A stretch of 64,000 nucleotides of DNA from positions 3,038,001 through 3,102,000 of the forward strand of contig NC_011740.1 in the NCBI RefSeq assembly GCF_000026225.1, read 5' to 3'. Shown one piece after another: positions 1 through 8,640 of the stretch. The notes under the pieces were generated by a model. It saw only the letters and a list, made by a program, of their open reading frames with translations. It had not been told where the DNA came from and did not search any database. A program made the position numbers and the translations under genes. Origin of the DNA: Escherichia fergusonii ATCC 35469 (lineage in GTDB: Bacteria > Pseudomonadota > Gammaproteobacteria > Enterobacterales > Enterobacteriaceae). Numbering within the stretch: position 1 is the stretch's first letter; each line of letters opens with the position of its first letter.

Positions 1-656
1 TGGTACGCGAGCGACGATTTACATCCGATGCCGCCCATGAACTGCGTAGCCCTTTAACAGCGCTAAAAGTGCAAACCGAAGTGGCGCAACTTTCCGTGGA
101 CGATCCGCAAGTCCGAGACAAAGCGCTGATGCAGCTGCATGAAGGGATCGAGCGTGCAACTCGTTTGGTGGATCAGTTGTTAACGCTTTCTCGTCTGGAC
201 TCACTGGACAATCTTCAGGATGTAGCAGAAATCTCTTTTGATGACCTGCTGCAATCAGCAGTAATGGATATTTACCATACCGCTCAACAGGCACAAATTG
301 ATGTACGTCTGGCACTCAACGCCCAGGGCATCATACGAACGGGGCAGCCTCTGCTGCTCAGCCTGCTGGTACGAAATTTGCTGGATAACGCGGTTCGCTA
401 TAGCCCACCGGGTAGCGTGGTGGAAGTCACCCTCAATACGCACAGTTTTACGGTGAAAGACAACGGCCCCGGCGTGTCAGAGGAAGCACTGGAGCATATT
501 GGTGAACGCTTTTATCGCCCACCTGGACAAACAGCTACCGGCAGTGGGCTGGGGCTTTCGATTGTCCGCCGGATCGCCAGACTGCACGGCCTTCAGGTCA
601 CTTTTGGTAATGCGGAACAGGGTGGGTTTGAAGCGAAGGTGAGTTGGAAAACTTGA
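1..656 (+). CDS. qseC: QseC sensor histidine kinase, 3' part
   Basis: C-terminal catalytic half of an inner-membrane sensor kinase; the reading frame is open from base 3 and the gene begins outside the window. The H-box (AAHELRSP, phosphorylated His) is at the very start. It is followed by the dimerisation helices, the N-box (NLLDNAVRYS), the G1 box (DNGPG) and the G2 box (GSGLGLSI), so the ATP-binding domain is complete. QseC phosphorylates the regulator QseB and is described as responding to autoinducer-3 and catecholamines. The identity rests on the match to the remembered E. coli QseC C-terminus and on mdaB-ygiN lying next to it, as in K-12. Confidence 0.93.
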   Translation, partial: VRERRFTSDAAHELRSPLTALKVQTEVAQLSVDDPQVRDKALMQLHEGIERATRLVDQLLTLSRLDSLDNLQDVAEISFDDLLQSAVMDIYHTAQQAQIDVRLALNAQGIIRTGQPLLLSLLVRNLLDNAVRYSPPGSVVEVTLNTHSFTVKDNGPGVSEEALEHIGERFYRPPGQTATGSGLGLSIVRRIARLHGLQVTFGNAEQGGFEAKVSWKT

Positions 657-758
657 GATTTTTGCCAAATCTGCAAAAGACTTTGCACATTTTGCCAATT
701 TTACCGACGCGCCAGCTGGCGTAATATGATCCTCAAACGTTTCTTTCGAGGATAAAAA

Positions 759-1340
759 ATGAGCAATATTTTAATTATCAATGGGGCGAAGAAATTCGCT
801 CACTCCAATGGTCAACTGAATGACACCCTGACCGAAGTCGCGGATGGCACGCTGCGCGACCTCGGACATGATGTCCGCATCGTTCGCGCCGAGAGCGACT
901 ACGATGTAAAAGCCGAAGTACAAAACTTTCTCTGGGCTGATGTGGTGATCTGGCAGATGCCAGGCTGGTGGATGGGCGCACCGTGGACGGTGAAGAAATA
1001 TATCGATGATGTGTTCACCGAAGGTCACGGCACGCTGTATGCCAGCGATGGTCGTACTCGTAAAGATCCGTCGAAAAAATACGGCTCCGGCGGCCTGGTG
1101 CAGGGCAAAAAATATATGCTTTCCCTGACCTGGAACGCACCAATGGAAGCCTTCACAGAGAAAGACCAATTCTTCCATGGCGTCGGTGTGGATGGCGTTT
1201 ACTTACCGTTCCATAAAGCTAACCAATTCCTGGGTATGGAGCCGCTGCCGACATTTATCGCCAATGACGTGATTAAAATGCCTGATGTTCCACGCTACGT
1301 AGAAGAATATCGCAAGCATCTTACAGAAATTTTTGCTTAA
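759..1340 (+). CDS. mdaB: NADPH:quinone oxidoreductase MdaB
   Basis: 193-residue flavodoxin-fold quinone reductase (modulator of drug activity B), cytoplasmic, FAD-dependent. It reduces quinones by two electrons and so avoids semiquinone radicals. The sequence is nearly identical to remembered E. coli MdaB, including the N-terminal strand ILIINGAKKF and the PGWWMGAPW loop that lines the flavin site. The start ATG is preceded by GAGGAT. ygiN follows 30 bases downstream in the same direction. YgiN oxidises menadiol, so the two probably form a quinone redox cycle. Confidence 0.96.
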   Translation: MSNILIINGAKKFAHSNGQLNDTLTEVADGTLRDLGHDVRIVRAESDYDVKAEVQNFLWADVVIWQMPGWWMGAPWTVKKYIDDVFTEGHGTLYASDGRTRKDPSKKYGSGGLVQGKKYMLSLTWNAPMEAFTEKDQFFHGVGVDGVYLPFHKANQFLGMEPLPTFIANDVIKMPDVPRYVEEYRKHLTEIFA

Positions 1341-1370
1341 CTAAGAGCCTGGATTAAGAAGGAGTTAACC

Positions 1371-1685
1371 ATGCTTACAGTAATTGCTGAAATCCGTACT
1401 CGTCCTGGCCAACATCATCGCCAGGCTGTACTGGACCAGTTCGCAAAAATCGTTCCAGTGGTATTGCAGGAAGAAGGTTGTCACGGTTATGCGCCGATGG
1501 TGGATCATGCGGCAGGCGTTAGTTTTCAGACTGTCGCACCAGATTCCATCGTAATGATTGAGCAGTGGGAAAGCGTTGCCCATCTTGAAGCGCATCTGCA
1601 AACCTCGCATATGAAGGCGTACAACGAAGCCGTAAAAGGTGACGTACTGGAAACCAATATTCGTATTTTGCAGTCCGGGATTTAA
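1371..1685 (+). CDS. ygiN: Quinol monooxygenase YgiN
   Basis: 104-residue ABM (antibiotic biosynthesis monooxygenase) family protein. It is a small dimeric ferredoxin-like fold without metal or cofactor that oxidises menadiol to menadione. The family pattern is visible: an N-terminal strand LTVIAEIRT, then the EQWES strand and a His-rich helix (HLEAHLQTSH). A strong AAGGAG ribosome site precedes the ATG. It lies directly behind mdaB, probably on the same transcript, and is convergent with parE. Confidence 0.95.
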   Translation: MLTVIAEIRTRPGQHHRQAVLDQFAKIVPVVLQEEGCHGYAPMVDHAAGVSFQTVAPDSIVMIEQWESVAHLEAHLQTSHMKAYNEAVKGDVLETNIRILQSGI

Positions 1686-1696
1686 TCCTGATCGCT

Positions 1697-1733
1697 TTGC
1701 CCGGCCACTCTGACCGGGCAATGATCTTTTCTT
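1697..1733. terminator. Hairpin between convergent ygiN and parE
   Basis: TTGCCCGG (1697-1704) pairs with CCGGGCAA (1714-1721), and a T-rich stretch follows on the plus strand. It lies between the ends of ygiN and parE and probably terminates ygiN; use in the other direction is less clear. Confidence 0.6.
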
Positions 1734-3625
1734 TAAACTTCAATCTCCGCCATGTCGCCTTTTTCCTGTAACCAGTTGCGACGATCTTCTGAACGTTTTT
1801 TCGCCAGAAGCATATCCATGACGGCATCAGTACGCTGATCATCTTCATCATCGATAGTCAACTGCACCAGACGGCGAGTATTCGGATCAAGCGTGGTTTC
1901 GCGCAATTGCATCGGGTTCATTTCCCCCAGACCTTTAAAACGCTGAACGTTCGGCTTGCCTTTCTTGCGTTTTAATTGCTCGAGCACGCCCTCTTTCTCT
2001 TCTTCTGTCAGCGCGTAATAAACCTCTTTTCCAAGGTCAATACGGTAGAGCGGTGGCAGAGCAACGTAAACGTGACCGTGTTTCACCAACGTGCGGAAGT
2101 GTTTTACAAACAGTGCGCAAAGCAGCGTGGCAATGTGTAGACCATCGGAGTCCGCATCCGCGAGGATACAGATCTTACCGTAACGCAGCTGGCTGAGATC
2201 GTCACTATCAGGATCGATACCGATCGCTACCGAAATATCGTGCACTTCCTGCGAAGCAAGCACTTCATCAGAAGAGACTTCCCAGGTGTTAAGGATCTTA
2301 CCTTTCAACGGCATGATCGCCTGATATTCACGATCGCGCGCCTGCTTGGCAGATCCGCCTGCGGAGTCACCTTCGACGAGGAACAGTTCGGTACGATTAA
2401 GATCCTGCGCAGTACAGTCAGCCAGTTTGCCAGGCAGTGCCGGGCCGCTGGTCAGCTTTTTACGCACAACCTTCTTCGCCGCACGCATACGACGCTGGGC
2501 GCTGGAGATCGCCATTTCTGCCAACAGCTCAGCCGCCTGCACGTTCTGGTTTAGCCACAAACTGAAGGCATCTTTCACCACGCCAGAAACAAACGCTGCA
2601 CATTGACGTGACGAGAGACGTTCTTTGGTTTGCCCGGCAAACTGCGGGTCCTGCATTTTCACTGATAGCACGTAAGCGCAGCGATCCCAGATGTCTTCCG
2701 CCGACAACTTCACACCACGCGGCAGGATATTGCGGTATTCACAAAACTCACGCATCGCATCCAGAAGGCCCTGACGCAAACCATTAACATGGGTACCGCC
2801 CTGCATGGTGGGGATCAGGTTGACGTAGCTTTCTGTCAGCAGTTCTCCGCCTTCCGGCAACCATAACAATGCCCAGTCCACGGCTTCCGTTTCACCCGAA
2901 AAATTACCAATAAACGGTTTTTCCGGCAGTGTCGGTAAGCCATTTACCGCTTCCGCCAGGTAGTCATTCAGGCCGTCCTGATAGCACCAGCGTTGTTCGG
3001 TGTTGTTGATTTCATCTTTAAAGGTGATCTCAACACCAGGGCACAGTACCGCTTTGGCTTTCAGGACATGTGTCAGGCGCGAAACAGAAAAGCGTGGGCT
3101 GTCAAAGAAGGTTTCATCCGGCCAGAAGTGCACGCTGGTGCCGGTATTGCGTTTACCACAGTTGCCAACAACTTGCAGATCCTGCACCTTTTCGCCGTTC
3201 TCAAACGCGATGTTGTAGACCTGACCATCGCGTCGCACGTTAACTTCTACGCGTTTCGACAGGGCGTTAACCACCGAGATCCCCACGCCGTGAAGACCAC
3301 CGGAGAACTGGTAGTTTTTGTTAGAAAACTTACCGCCCGCGTGCAGACGGCAGAGAATCAATTCGACCGCCGGCACACCCTCTTCCGGGTGAATATCCAC
3401 CGGCATCCCACGACCATCGTCAATAACTTCTAACGACTGGTCAGCATGTAAAATTACGTCCACGCGTTTTGCGTGACCCGCCAGTGCTTCATCCACACTG
3501 TTATCAATAACTTCTTGCCCTAAATGGTTTGGGCGAGTGGTATCGGTATACATCCCCGGGCGGCGGCGTACCGGCTCAAGCCCGGTGAGTACCTCAATGG
3601 CATCAGCGTTATAAGTTTGCGTCAT
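1733..3625 (-). CDS. parE: DNA topoisomerase IV subunit B
   Basis: 630 residues, the normal ParE length. It is the ATPase subunit of topoisomerase IV, which decatenates daughter chromosomes together with ParC. The GHKL ATPase motifs are present (DNSVDEALAG near residues 41-50, DDGRGMP near 67). The transducer domain follows, then the TOPRIM domain with EGDSAGGSA near residue 412 and the acidic DADSDG. It is the last gene of the nudF-yqiB-cpdA-yqiA-parE series, 28 bases after yqiA. It is a fluoroquinolone target through ParC/ParE; no obvious disruption is seen. Confidence 0.97.
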   Translation of the reverse strand: MTQTYNADAIEVLTGLEPVRRRPGMYTDTTRPNHLGQEVIDNSVDEALAGHAKRVDVILHADQSLEVIDDGRGMPVDIHPEEGVPAVELILCRLHAGGKFSNKNYQFSGGLHGVGISVVNALSKRVEVNVRRDGQVYNIAFENGEKVQDLQVVGNCGKRNTGTSVHFWPDETFFDSPRFSVSRLTHVLKAKAVLCPGVEITFKDEINNTEQRWCYQDGLNDYLAEAVNGLPTLPEKPFIGNFSGETEAVDWALLWLPEGGELLTESYVNLIPTMQGGTHVNGLRQGLLDAMREFCEYRNILPRGVKLSAEDIWDRCAYVLSVKMQDPQFAGQTKERLSSRQCAAFVSGVVKDAFSLWLNQNVQAAELLAEMAISSAQRRMRAAKKVVRKKLTSGPALPGKLADCTAQDLNRTELFLVEGDSAGGSAKQARDREYQAIMPLKGKILNTWEVSSDEVLASQEVHDISVAIGIDPDSDDLSQLRYGKICILADADSDGLHIATLLCALFVKHFRTLVKHGHVYVALPPLYRIDLGKEVYYALTEEEKEGVLEQLKRKKGKPNVQRFKGLGEMNPMQLRETTLDPNTRRLVQLTIDDEDDQRTDAVMDMLLAKKRSEDRRNWLQEKGDMAEIEV

Positions 3626-3653
3626 GGTTTAAGTTAGCAATTCGAGTTGATCG

Positions 3654-4235
3654 TCAGAAATTATGCAGTCCAAGAAAATCGACGATCGGGTTGAAATAAT
3701 CTTCGAAGCCCGTGAATGCGTGGTTACCGCCTTCAATCACCGTCTGGCGGCAGGAGGCGTAATACGCAACTGCCTGGCGGTAATCCAGCACTTCATCTCC
3801 CGTCTGTTGCAGTAGCCAGATCAAATCTGGCGCCTCCAGCGGGTCAATCTGCATGACTTTAAGATCGTAAATATGGCGTGACTCTAGCACATATTGCTGC
3901 CCCGTGTAGGGGTTCTCGTTTTGACCAAGGTAGTCGGTCAGCAGCTCAAACGGCTTAACTGCCGGGTTTACCACCACCGCCGGTAGCATAAAACATTGCG
4001 ACAACCAGGTCGCATAATATCCGCCTAAAGAGGAACCGACGATCCCCAGCGAATCGCCGCCATGCTCCAGAACGATTGACTCCAGCAGTTCAGCTGCATC
4101 GGAAGGATATGGCGGTAGCTGCGGAATAATCATCTCTACGTCAGGGTGATGTTCCGCCAGCCAGTTTTTCAACAAGCTCGCTTTCGCAGAACGCGGCGAA
4201 CTGTTGAAACCGTGTAAATAAAGAAGCGTAGACAT
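3654..4235 (-). CDS. yqiA: Esterase YqiA
   Basis: 193-residue alpha/beta hydrolase (UPF0227), cytoplasmic, with reported carboxylesterase activity. It starts with the strand LLYLHGFNSSP, which supplies an oxyanion-hole HG. The nucleophile elbow is GSSLGG (Ser near residue 68), and the likely catalytic His sits in GGNHAF near the end. Its start overlaps the stop of cpdA at 4235, so translation is probably coupled. The physiological substrate is unknown. Confidence 0.92.
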   Translation of the reverse strand: MSTLLYLHGFNSSPRSAKASLLKNWLAEHHPDVEMIIPQLPPYPSDAAELLESIVLEHGGDSLGIVGSSLGGYYATWLSQCFMLPAVVVNPAVKPFELLTDYLGQNENPYTGQQYVLESRHIYDLKVMQIDPLEAPDLIWLLQQTGDEVLDYRQAVAYYASCRQTVIEGGNHAFTGFEDYFNPIVDFLGLHNF

Positions 4236-5062
4236 CAGTAGCCTTCTGAAGCGGTATCAGGTTGAAAGCGGGTATCTGACAAACGATGCACCTGCGTAGT
4301 CAACGTACCATCAGCGTGCAATTCCAGTGTACGCCAGCCCGGCGCAATGGTGTCCAGGGTAAAGTTGGAGCAGTGCGGTTTGAACTGTACGCAGGTTGAT
4401 GGCGTTGCCAGCAGACGACGACCATTCCAGTCGAGATCCAGTTCCTGATGGATATGGCCGCATAGCAGGTATTTGACGTGGGGAAAATTCGCCAACACGT
4501 TATCTAACTCGCCCGCATTACGCAGGCTATGCTGATCAAGCCAGCTACAACCCGCAGGCAATGGATGGTGATGTAACAGCAGTAATGTGTGACGCTGCGG
4601 GGCATCTGCGAGTTTTTTCTCCAGCCATTCAAGCTGGAAATCACTCAGTTCGCCATGCGGCACGCCAAATACCTGGCTATCAAGCAACAGGATTTGCCAA
4701 TGTTCACCAATAAATACGCGCTTCGCCGGAGAGATACCTGCATCCTGTAACGCGCTGTACATCGCGGGTTGAAAATCATGGTTGCCGGGCAACCAAACGC
4801 AAGGCGCACGGAAGCTTGCGATGCCTTCAGCAAAGTGCTGATAGGCCGCAGAGGTTTGATCCTGCGCCAAATCACCTGTTGCAACGATCAGATCGTATTC
4901 ATGCTGTTGAGCATGAATCGCCTCCAGCACGGCCTGATAGCTTTCCCAGGTATTCACCCCCAACAGGGTTTCGTGCTTCTGCGCAAACAGGTGAGTATCG
5001 GTAATTTGTAAGATCCTTACAGTGGCCTCACCAGCCAAAGGAAGGGTTAACAGGCTTTCCAA
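4235..5062 (-). CDS. cpdA: 3',5'-cyclic-AMP phosphodiesterase
   Basis: 275-residue class III phosphodiesterase that hydrolyses cAMP to AMP and so lowers CRP signalling. The five metallophosphoesterase blocks appear in order: DTH (N-terminal), GDL, GNHD, the His pair in LLHHHP, and GHIH. Together these give a dinuclear metal site. The length equals the E. coli protein. It lies in the nudF-yqiB-cpdA-yqiA-parE operon, overlapping yqiA and 24 bases after yqiB. Confidence 0.96.
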   Translation of the reverse strand: MESLLTLPLAGEATVRILQITDTHLFAQKHETLLGVNTWESYQAVLEAIHAQQHEYDLIVATGDLAQDQTSAAYQHFAEGIASFRAPCVWLPGNHDFQPAMYSALQDAGISPAKRVFIGEHWQILLLDSQVFGVPHGELSDFQLEWLEKKLADAPQRHTLLLLHHHPLPAGCSWLDQHSLRNAGELDNVLANFPHVKYLLCGHIHQELDLDWNGRRLLATPSTCVQFKPHCSNFTLDTIAPGWRTLELHADGTLTTQVHRLSDTRFQPDTASEGY

Positions 5063-5086
5063 ATGGTGTCCTTAGGTTTCACGACG

Positions 5087-5509
5087 CTAATAAACCGGAA
5101 TCGCCATCGCTCCATGTGCTAAACAGTATCTTAGCCAATCCGCTAAAAACTGATTAATTTGATGCTTTTCGTCGCGTTGATGCAACTTTTTATTGGGATA
5201 ATCATACCGCGCTTTGAAGCGAAAAATCTGCTGACTCGAACACACTTCAGCCACCATCGCATCATGATACAGACGCACCGTCATTGACGGAAGACTCCAG
5301 TAACTGATTGCTGGCGCAGTCTGTTCTATTGTCACCAGCGTAGTGTATCGGGTCGATTCAACAATCGTTAGCCGATATTGTGCGTTTGCCACCTGATAGC
5401 TTACTGTTTCACCGGGTGCGTCGTTGCGCGGCAACAAACGGCGTAATTGCGAAAAGTTAGTCTCGCAAAGACGCATCATTTCAGGAAAGTCAGGTGTGTA
5501 ACGCTTCAT
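5087..5509 (-). CDS. yqiB: DUF1249 protein YqiB
   Basis: 140-residue cytoplasmic protein of unassigned function, conserved in this operon across enterobacteria. The start at 5509 is chosen because its ATG overlaps the nudF stop as TAATG, which suggests translational coupling; an in-frame upstream extension would run inside nudF. No catalytic motif is recognised. The second half is basic and aromatic-rich (FRFKARYDYPNKK). Confidence 0.9.
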   Translation of the reverse strand: MKRYTPDFPEMMRLCETNFSQLRRLLPRNDAPGETVSYQVANAQYRLTIVESTRYTTLVTIEQTAPAISYWSLPSMTVRLYHDAMVAEVCSSQQIFRFKARYDYPNKKLHQRDEKHQINQFLADWLRYCLAHGAMAIPVY

Positions 5510-6138
5510 TATTTCCACTCGTTTTTTAACTCTTGATGATGCAGCTGCAACCATTGCAAAGCGATGACAGACGCTGCGTTGTCGATTTTCCCCTCTTCTA
5601 CCCACTGGTATGCCTGTTCCCGGCTTACCACATGAACACGAATATCTTCGTTTTCATCTGCCAGACCGTGTATCCCACTGGCGGTCGTGGCGTCCACTTC
5701 CCCCACCATAATAGATGAGCGCTCGCTGGTGCCGCCGGGGCTTGCTAAAAAGCTTAACACCGGTTTGGTGCGTTTAACTTCCAGCCCCGCTTCTTCTATT
5801 GCTTCCCGGCGGGCAACATCTTCCACGCTTTCGCCTTCTTCAATCATCCCGGCAACCATTTCCAGTAACCACGGCGTTTCGCTGGTGTCGTATGCCGCAA
5901 TTCGTATCTGCTCAACTAACACAACTTCATCGCGGACAGGGTCAAAGGGTAGCAAGACTGCAGCATGACCGCGCTCAAAAATTTCCCGGCGAACTTCCTG
6001 ACTCATTTCCCCGTTGAATAGACGATGGCGAAATCTATAAAGATCTAATGAAAAAAAACCGCGATAAAGCGTTTCTCGTGCAATAATTTCTACATCATTT
6101 TTGCCAAAAGTTACGGGCTGACTGTCTGGCTTAAGCAT
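5509..6138 (-). CDS. nudF: ADP-ribose diphosphatase NudF
   Basis: 209-residue Nudix hydrolase that cleaves ADP-ribose to AMP and ribose 5-phosphate. The Nudix box lies at residues 97-119 with the expected G97, E103, REAIEE and G118 pattern (REAIEEAG). It is the first gene of the operon that ends with parE. It is transcribed away from tolC, and the 199-bp divergent region contains the tolC marbox. Confidence 0.95.
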   Translation of the reverse strand: MLKPDSQPVTFGKNDVEIIARETLYRGFFSLDLYRFRHRLFNGEMSQEVRREIFERGHAAVLLPFDPVRDEVVLVEQIRIAAYDTSETPWLLEMVAGMIEEGESVEDVARREAIEEAGLEVKRTKPVLSFLASPGGTSERSSIMVGEVDATTASGIHGLADENEDIRVHVVSREQAYQWVEEGKIDNAASVIALQWLQLHHQELKNEWK

Positions 6139-6239
6139 GGTTAATGTCCTGGCACTAATAGTGAATAAAATGTGAATTTCAGCGACGTTTGACTGCTGTT
6201 TGAGCAGTCATGTGTTAAATTGATGCACATTAACGCCCG

Positions 6240-6285
6240 ATGGCACTTAACGCCAACCTTTTGCGGTGGCGGGTTCTGCTAGAAT
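6240..6285 (+). promoter_or_regulatory. tolC marbox and extended -10
   Basis: ATGGCACTTAACGCCAAC (6240-6257) fits the MarA/SoxS/Rob consensus AYnGCAC...RYYAAAY. TAGAAT at 6280-6285, with a preceding TG at 6277-6278, gives an extended -10. The position agrees with the known Mar-regulated tolC promoters of E. coli. Confidence 0.75.
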
Positions 6286-6343
6286 CCGCAATAATTTTAC
6301 AATTTGATCAGCGCTAAATACTGCTTCACCACAAGGAATGCAA

Positions 6344-7819
6344 ATGAAGAAATTGCTCCCCATCCTTATCGGCCTGAGCCTGTCGGGGTTCAGTGCTTTA
6401 AGCCAGGCCGAGAACCTGATGCAAGTTTATCAGCAAGCACGCCTGAGCAACCCGGAATTGCGTAAGTCTGCCGCCGATCGTGACGCTGCATTCGAAAAAA
6501 TTAATGAAGCGCGTAGCCCTTTACTCCCGCAACTGGGTTTAGGTGCCGATTATACCTACAGCAATGGCTACCGTGATGCGAACGGCATAAACTCTAACGC
6601 GACCAGTGCTTCCCTGCAGTTAACTCAATCCATTTTTGATATGTCGAAATGGCGTGCGTTAACGTTGCAGGAAAAAGCAGCCGGTATTCAGGACGTCACT
6701 TACCAGACCGATCAGCAAACGCTGATCCTCAACACGGCTACAGCCTATTTCAACGTGTTGAATGCGATTGACGTGCTTTCTTATACTCAGGCACAAAAAG
6801 AAGCGATCTATCGTCAGTTGGATCAAACGACTCAGCGTTTTAACGTGGGCCTGGTGGCGATCACCGATGTGCAGAACGCCCGTGCGCAGTACGATACTGT
6901 GCTGGCGAATGAAGTTACCGCACGTAATAACCTCGATAACGCTGTAGAGCAACTTCGTCAGATTACCGGTAATTACTACCCGGAACTGGCAGCGTTAAAT
7001 ATCGACAATTTCAAAACTGACAAGCCGCAGCCGGTCAATGCTCTGCTGAAAGAAGCCGAAAAACGTAACCTGTCACTGTTGCAGGCACGTTTGAGCCAGG
7101 ACCTGGCCCGTGAGCAAATTCGTCAGGCACAAGACGGTCACTTACCGACTCTGGATTTAACGGCTTCTACCGGGATCTCTGACACATCTTATAGCGGTTC
7201 GAAAACCCGTGGTGCGAACAGCGCCCAATATGACGACAGCAATATGGGCCAGAATAAAGTTGGCCTGAGCTTCTCGCTACCGATTTATCAGGGCGGGATG
7301 GTTAACTCGCAGGTTAAACAGGCGCAGTACAACTTTGTCGGTGCCAGTGAGCAACTGGAAAGCGCACATCGTAGCGTCGTGCAAACCGTGCGTTCCTCCT
7401 TCAACAACATTAATGCCTCTATCAGTAGCATTAACGCTTACAAACAAGCAGTTGTCTCCGCCCAAAGCTCATTAGATGCGATGGAAGCGGGCTACTCGGT
7501 CGGTACGCGTACTATTGTTGATGTGTTGGATGCGACCACCACGCTGTACAACGCCAAGCAGCAACTGGCAAATGCACGTTATAACTACCTGATTAACCAG
7601 CTTAATATTAAGTCTGCACTGGGTACGTTAAACGAGCAGGATCTGATTGCGCTGAACAATGCGCTGAGCAAACCGGTTTCCACTAACCCGGAAAATGTTG
7701 CACCGCAAACGCCGGAACAAAATGCTATCGCTGATGGTTACGCGCCTGATAGCCCTGCACCAGTTGTTCAGCAAACATCTGTACGCACCAGCAACGGAAA
7801 CAATCCTTTCCGTAACTGA
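6344..7819 (+). CDS. tolC: Outer-membrane efflux channel TolC
   Basis: Trimeric outer-membrane channel that forms the exit duct for AcrAB and other efflux pumps and for type I secretion. The signal peptide ends SLSQA before ENLMQVYQQ, and the two tandem OEP repeats (helical hairpin plus beta strands) follow. The second ATG (6344) is used as start because AAGGA is then correctly spaced; the ATG at 6338 is too close. Compared with remembered K-12 TolC there are several substitutions, including an extracellular-loop change (GANSAQ for GAAGTQ), and the tail is two residues shorter. Loop changes are expected where phages and colicins select. Confidence 0.97.
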   Translation: MKKLLPILIGLSLSGFSALSQAENLMQVYQQARLSNPELRKSAADRDAAFEKINEARSPLLPQLGLGADYTYSNGYRDANGINSNATSASLQLTQSIFDMSKWRALTLQEKAAGIQDVTYQTDQQTLILNTATAYFNVLNAIDVLSYTQAQKEAIYRQLDQTTQRFNVGLVAITDVQNARAQYDTVLANEVTARNNLDNAVEQLRQITGNYYPELAALNIDNFKTDKPQPVNALLKEAEKRNLSLLQARLSQDLAREQIRQAQDGHLPTLDLTASTGISDTSYSGSKTRGANSAQYDDSNMGQNKVGLSFSLPIYQGGMVNSQVKQAQYNFVGASEQLESAHRSVVQTVRSSFNNINASISSINAYKQAVVSAQSSLDAMEAGYSVGTRTIVDVLDATTTLYNAKQQLANARYNYLINQLNIKSALGTLNEQDLIALNNALSKPVSTNPENVAPQTPEQNAIADGYAPDSPAPVVQQTSVRTSNGNNPFRN

Positions 7820-7963
7820 TGATGGCGGGGTTTCAGCCCCGCCTGAACGTAAGGCAACGTAAAGATGCGCCTGTTGTGGCGCATTCTTCATCCTTCTCGC
7901 TTCAATTTCGACCGACCATCCTCTATCCTGAGAAATATTTACCACTGGTCCCGGAAGACAAAA

Positions 7964-8635
7964 ATGAAACGGACAAAATCCATACGTCACGCATCGTTCC
8001 GCAAAAACTGGAGCGCACGCCATTTGACACCTGTCGCTCTCGCTGTTGCCACTGTTTTTATGCTGGCGGGCTGTGAAAAGAGTGATGAGACAGTGTCTCT
8101 GTATCAAAACGCTGATGATTGTTCAGCTGCAAACCCAGGCAAAAGTGCAGAATGTACCACCGCGTACAACAATGCGCTGAAAGAAGCCGAACGTACTGCA
8201 CCGAAATACGCCACCCGTGAAGACTGTGTTGCCGAATTTGGCGAAGGTCAGTGCCAGCAGGCACCTGCTCAGGCAGGTATGGCACCAGAAAATCAGGCGC
8301 AGGCCCAGCAATCCAGCGGTAGCTTCTGGATGCCGCTGATGGCAGGTTACATGATGGGGCGTCTGATGGGCGGCGGCGCTGGTTTTGCGCAGCAACCGCT
8401 GTTCTCCTCGAAGAACCCTGCCAGCCCGGCTTATGGTAAATATACCGACGCGACCGGTAAAAACTATGGCGCTGCCCAGCCAGGTCGCACCATGACCGTA
8501 CCAAAAACGGCCATGGCACCGAAACCTGCAACGACCACGACGGTTACACGTGGTGGCTTTGGTGAGTCTGTTGCCAAACAGAGCACCATGCAACGTAGTG
8601 CAACGGGCTCGACTTCACGTTCGATGGGCGGCTAA
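7964..8635 (+). CDS. ygiB: DUF1190 lipoprotein-like YgiB
   Basis: 223 residues. The N-terminus is basic (MKRTKSIRHASFRK), followed by a hydrophobic segment ending in a lipobox-like LAGC near residue 35, so membrane anchoring is likely. The centre is Gln/Met/Gly-rich (GYMMGRLMGGG) and the tail Thr/Ser-rich. The start at 7964 matches the K-12 annotation; an upstream in-frame extension to 7865 is not supported. It pairs with ygiC, 5 bases downstream, in the tolC-ygiBC locus. The molecular role is unknown. Confidence 0.93.
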   Translation: MKRTKSIRHASFRKNWSARHLTPVALAVATVFMLAGCEKSDETVSLYQNADDCSAANPGKSAECTTAYNNALKEAERTAPKYATREDCVAEFGEGQCQQAPAQAGMAPENQAQAQQSSGSFWMPLMAGYMMGRLMGGGAGFAQQPLFSSKNPASPAYGKYTDATGKNYGAAQPGRTMTVPKTAMAPKPATTTTVTRGGFGESVAKQSTMQRSATGSTSRSMGG

Positions 8636-8640
8636 TTCAG

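Noticed and set aside
7819..8076. Small gene overlapping the tolC stop (old ygiA)
   Set aside because: Overlaps the ygiB leader and start in another frame, composition is not protein-like, and the locus is explained by tolC and ygiB.
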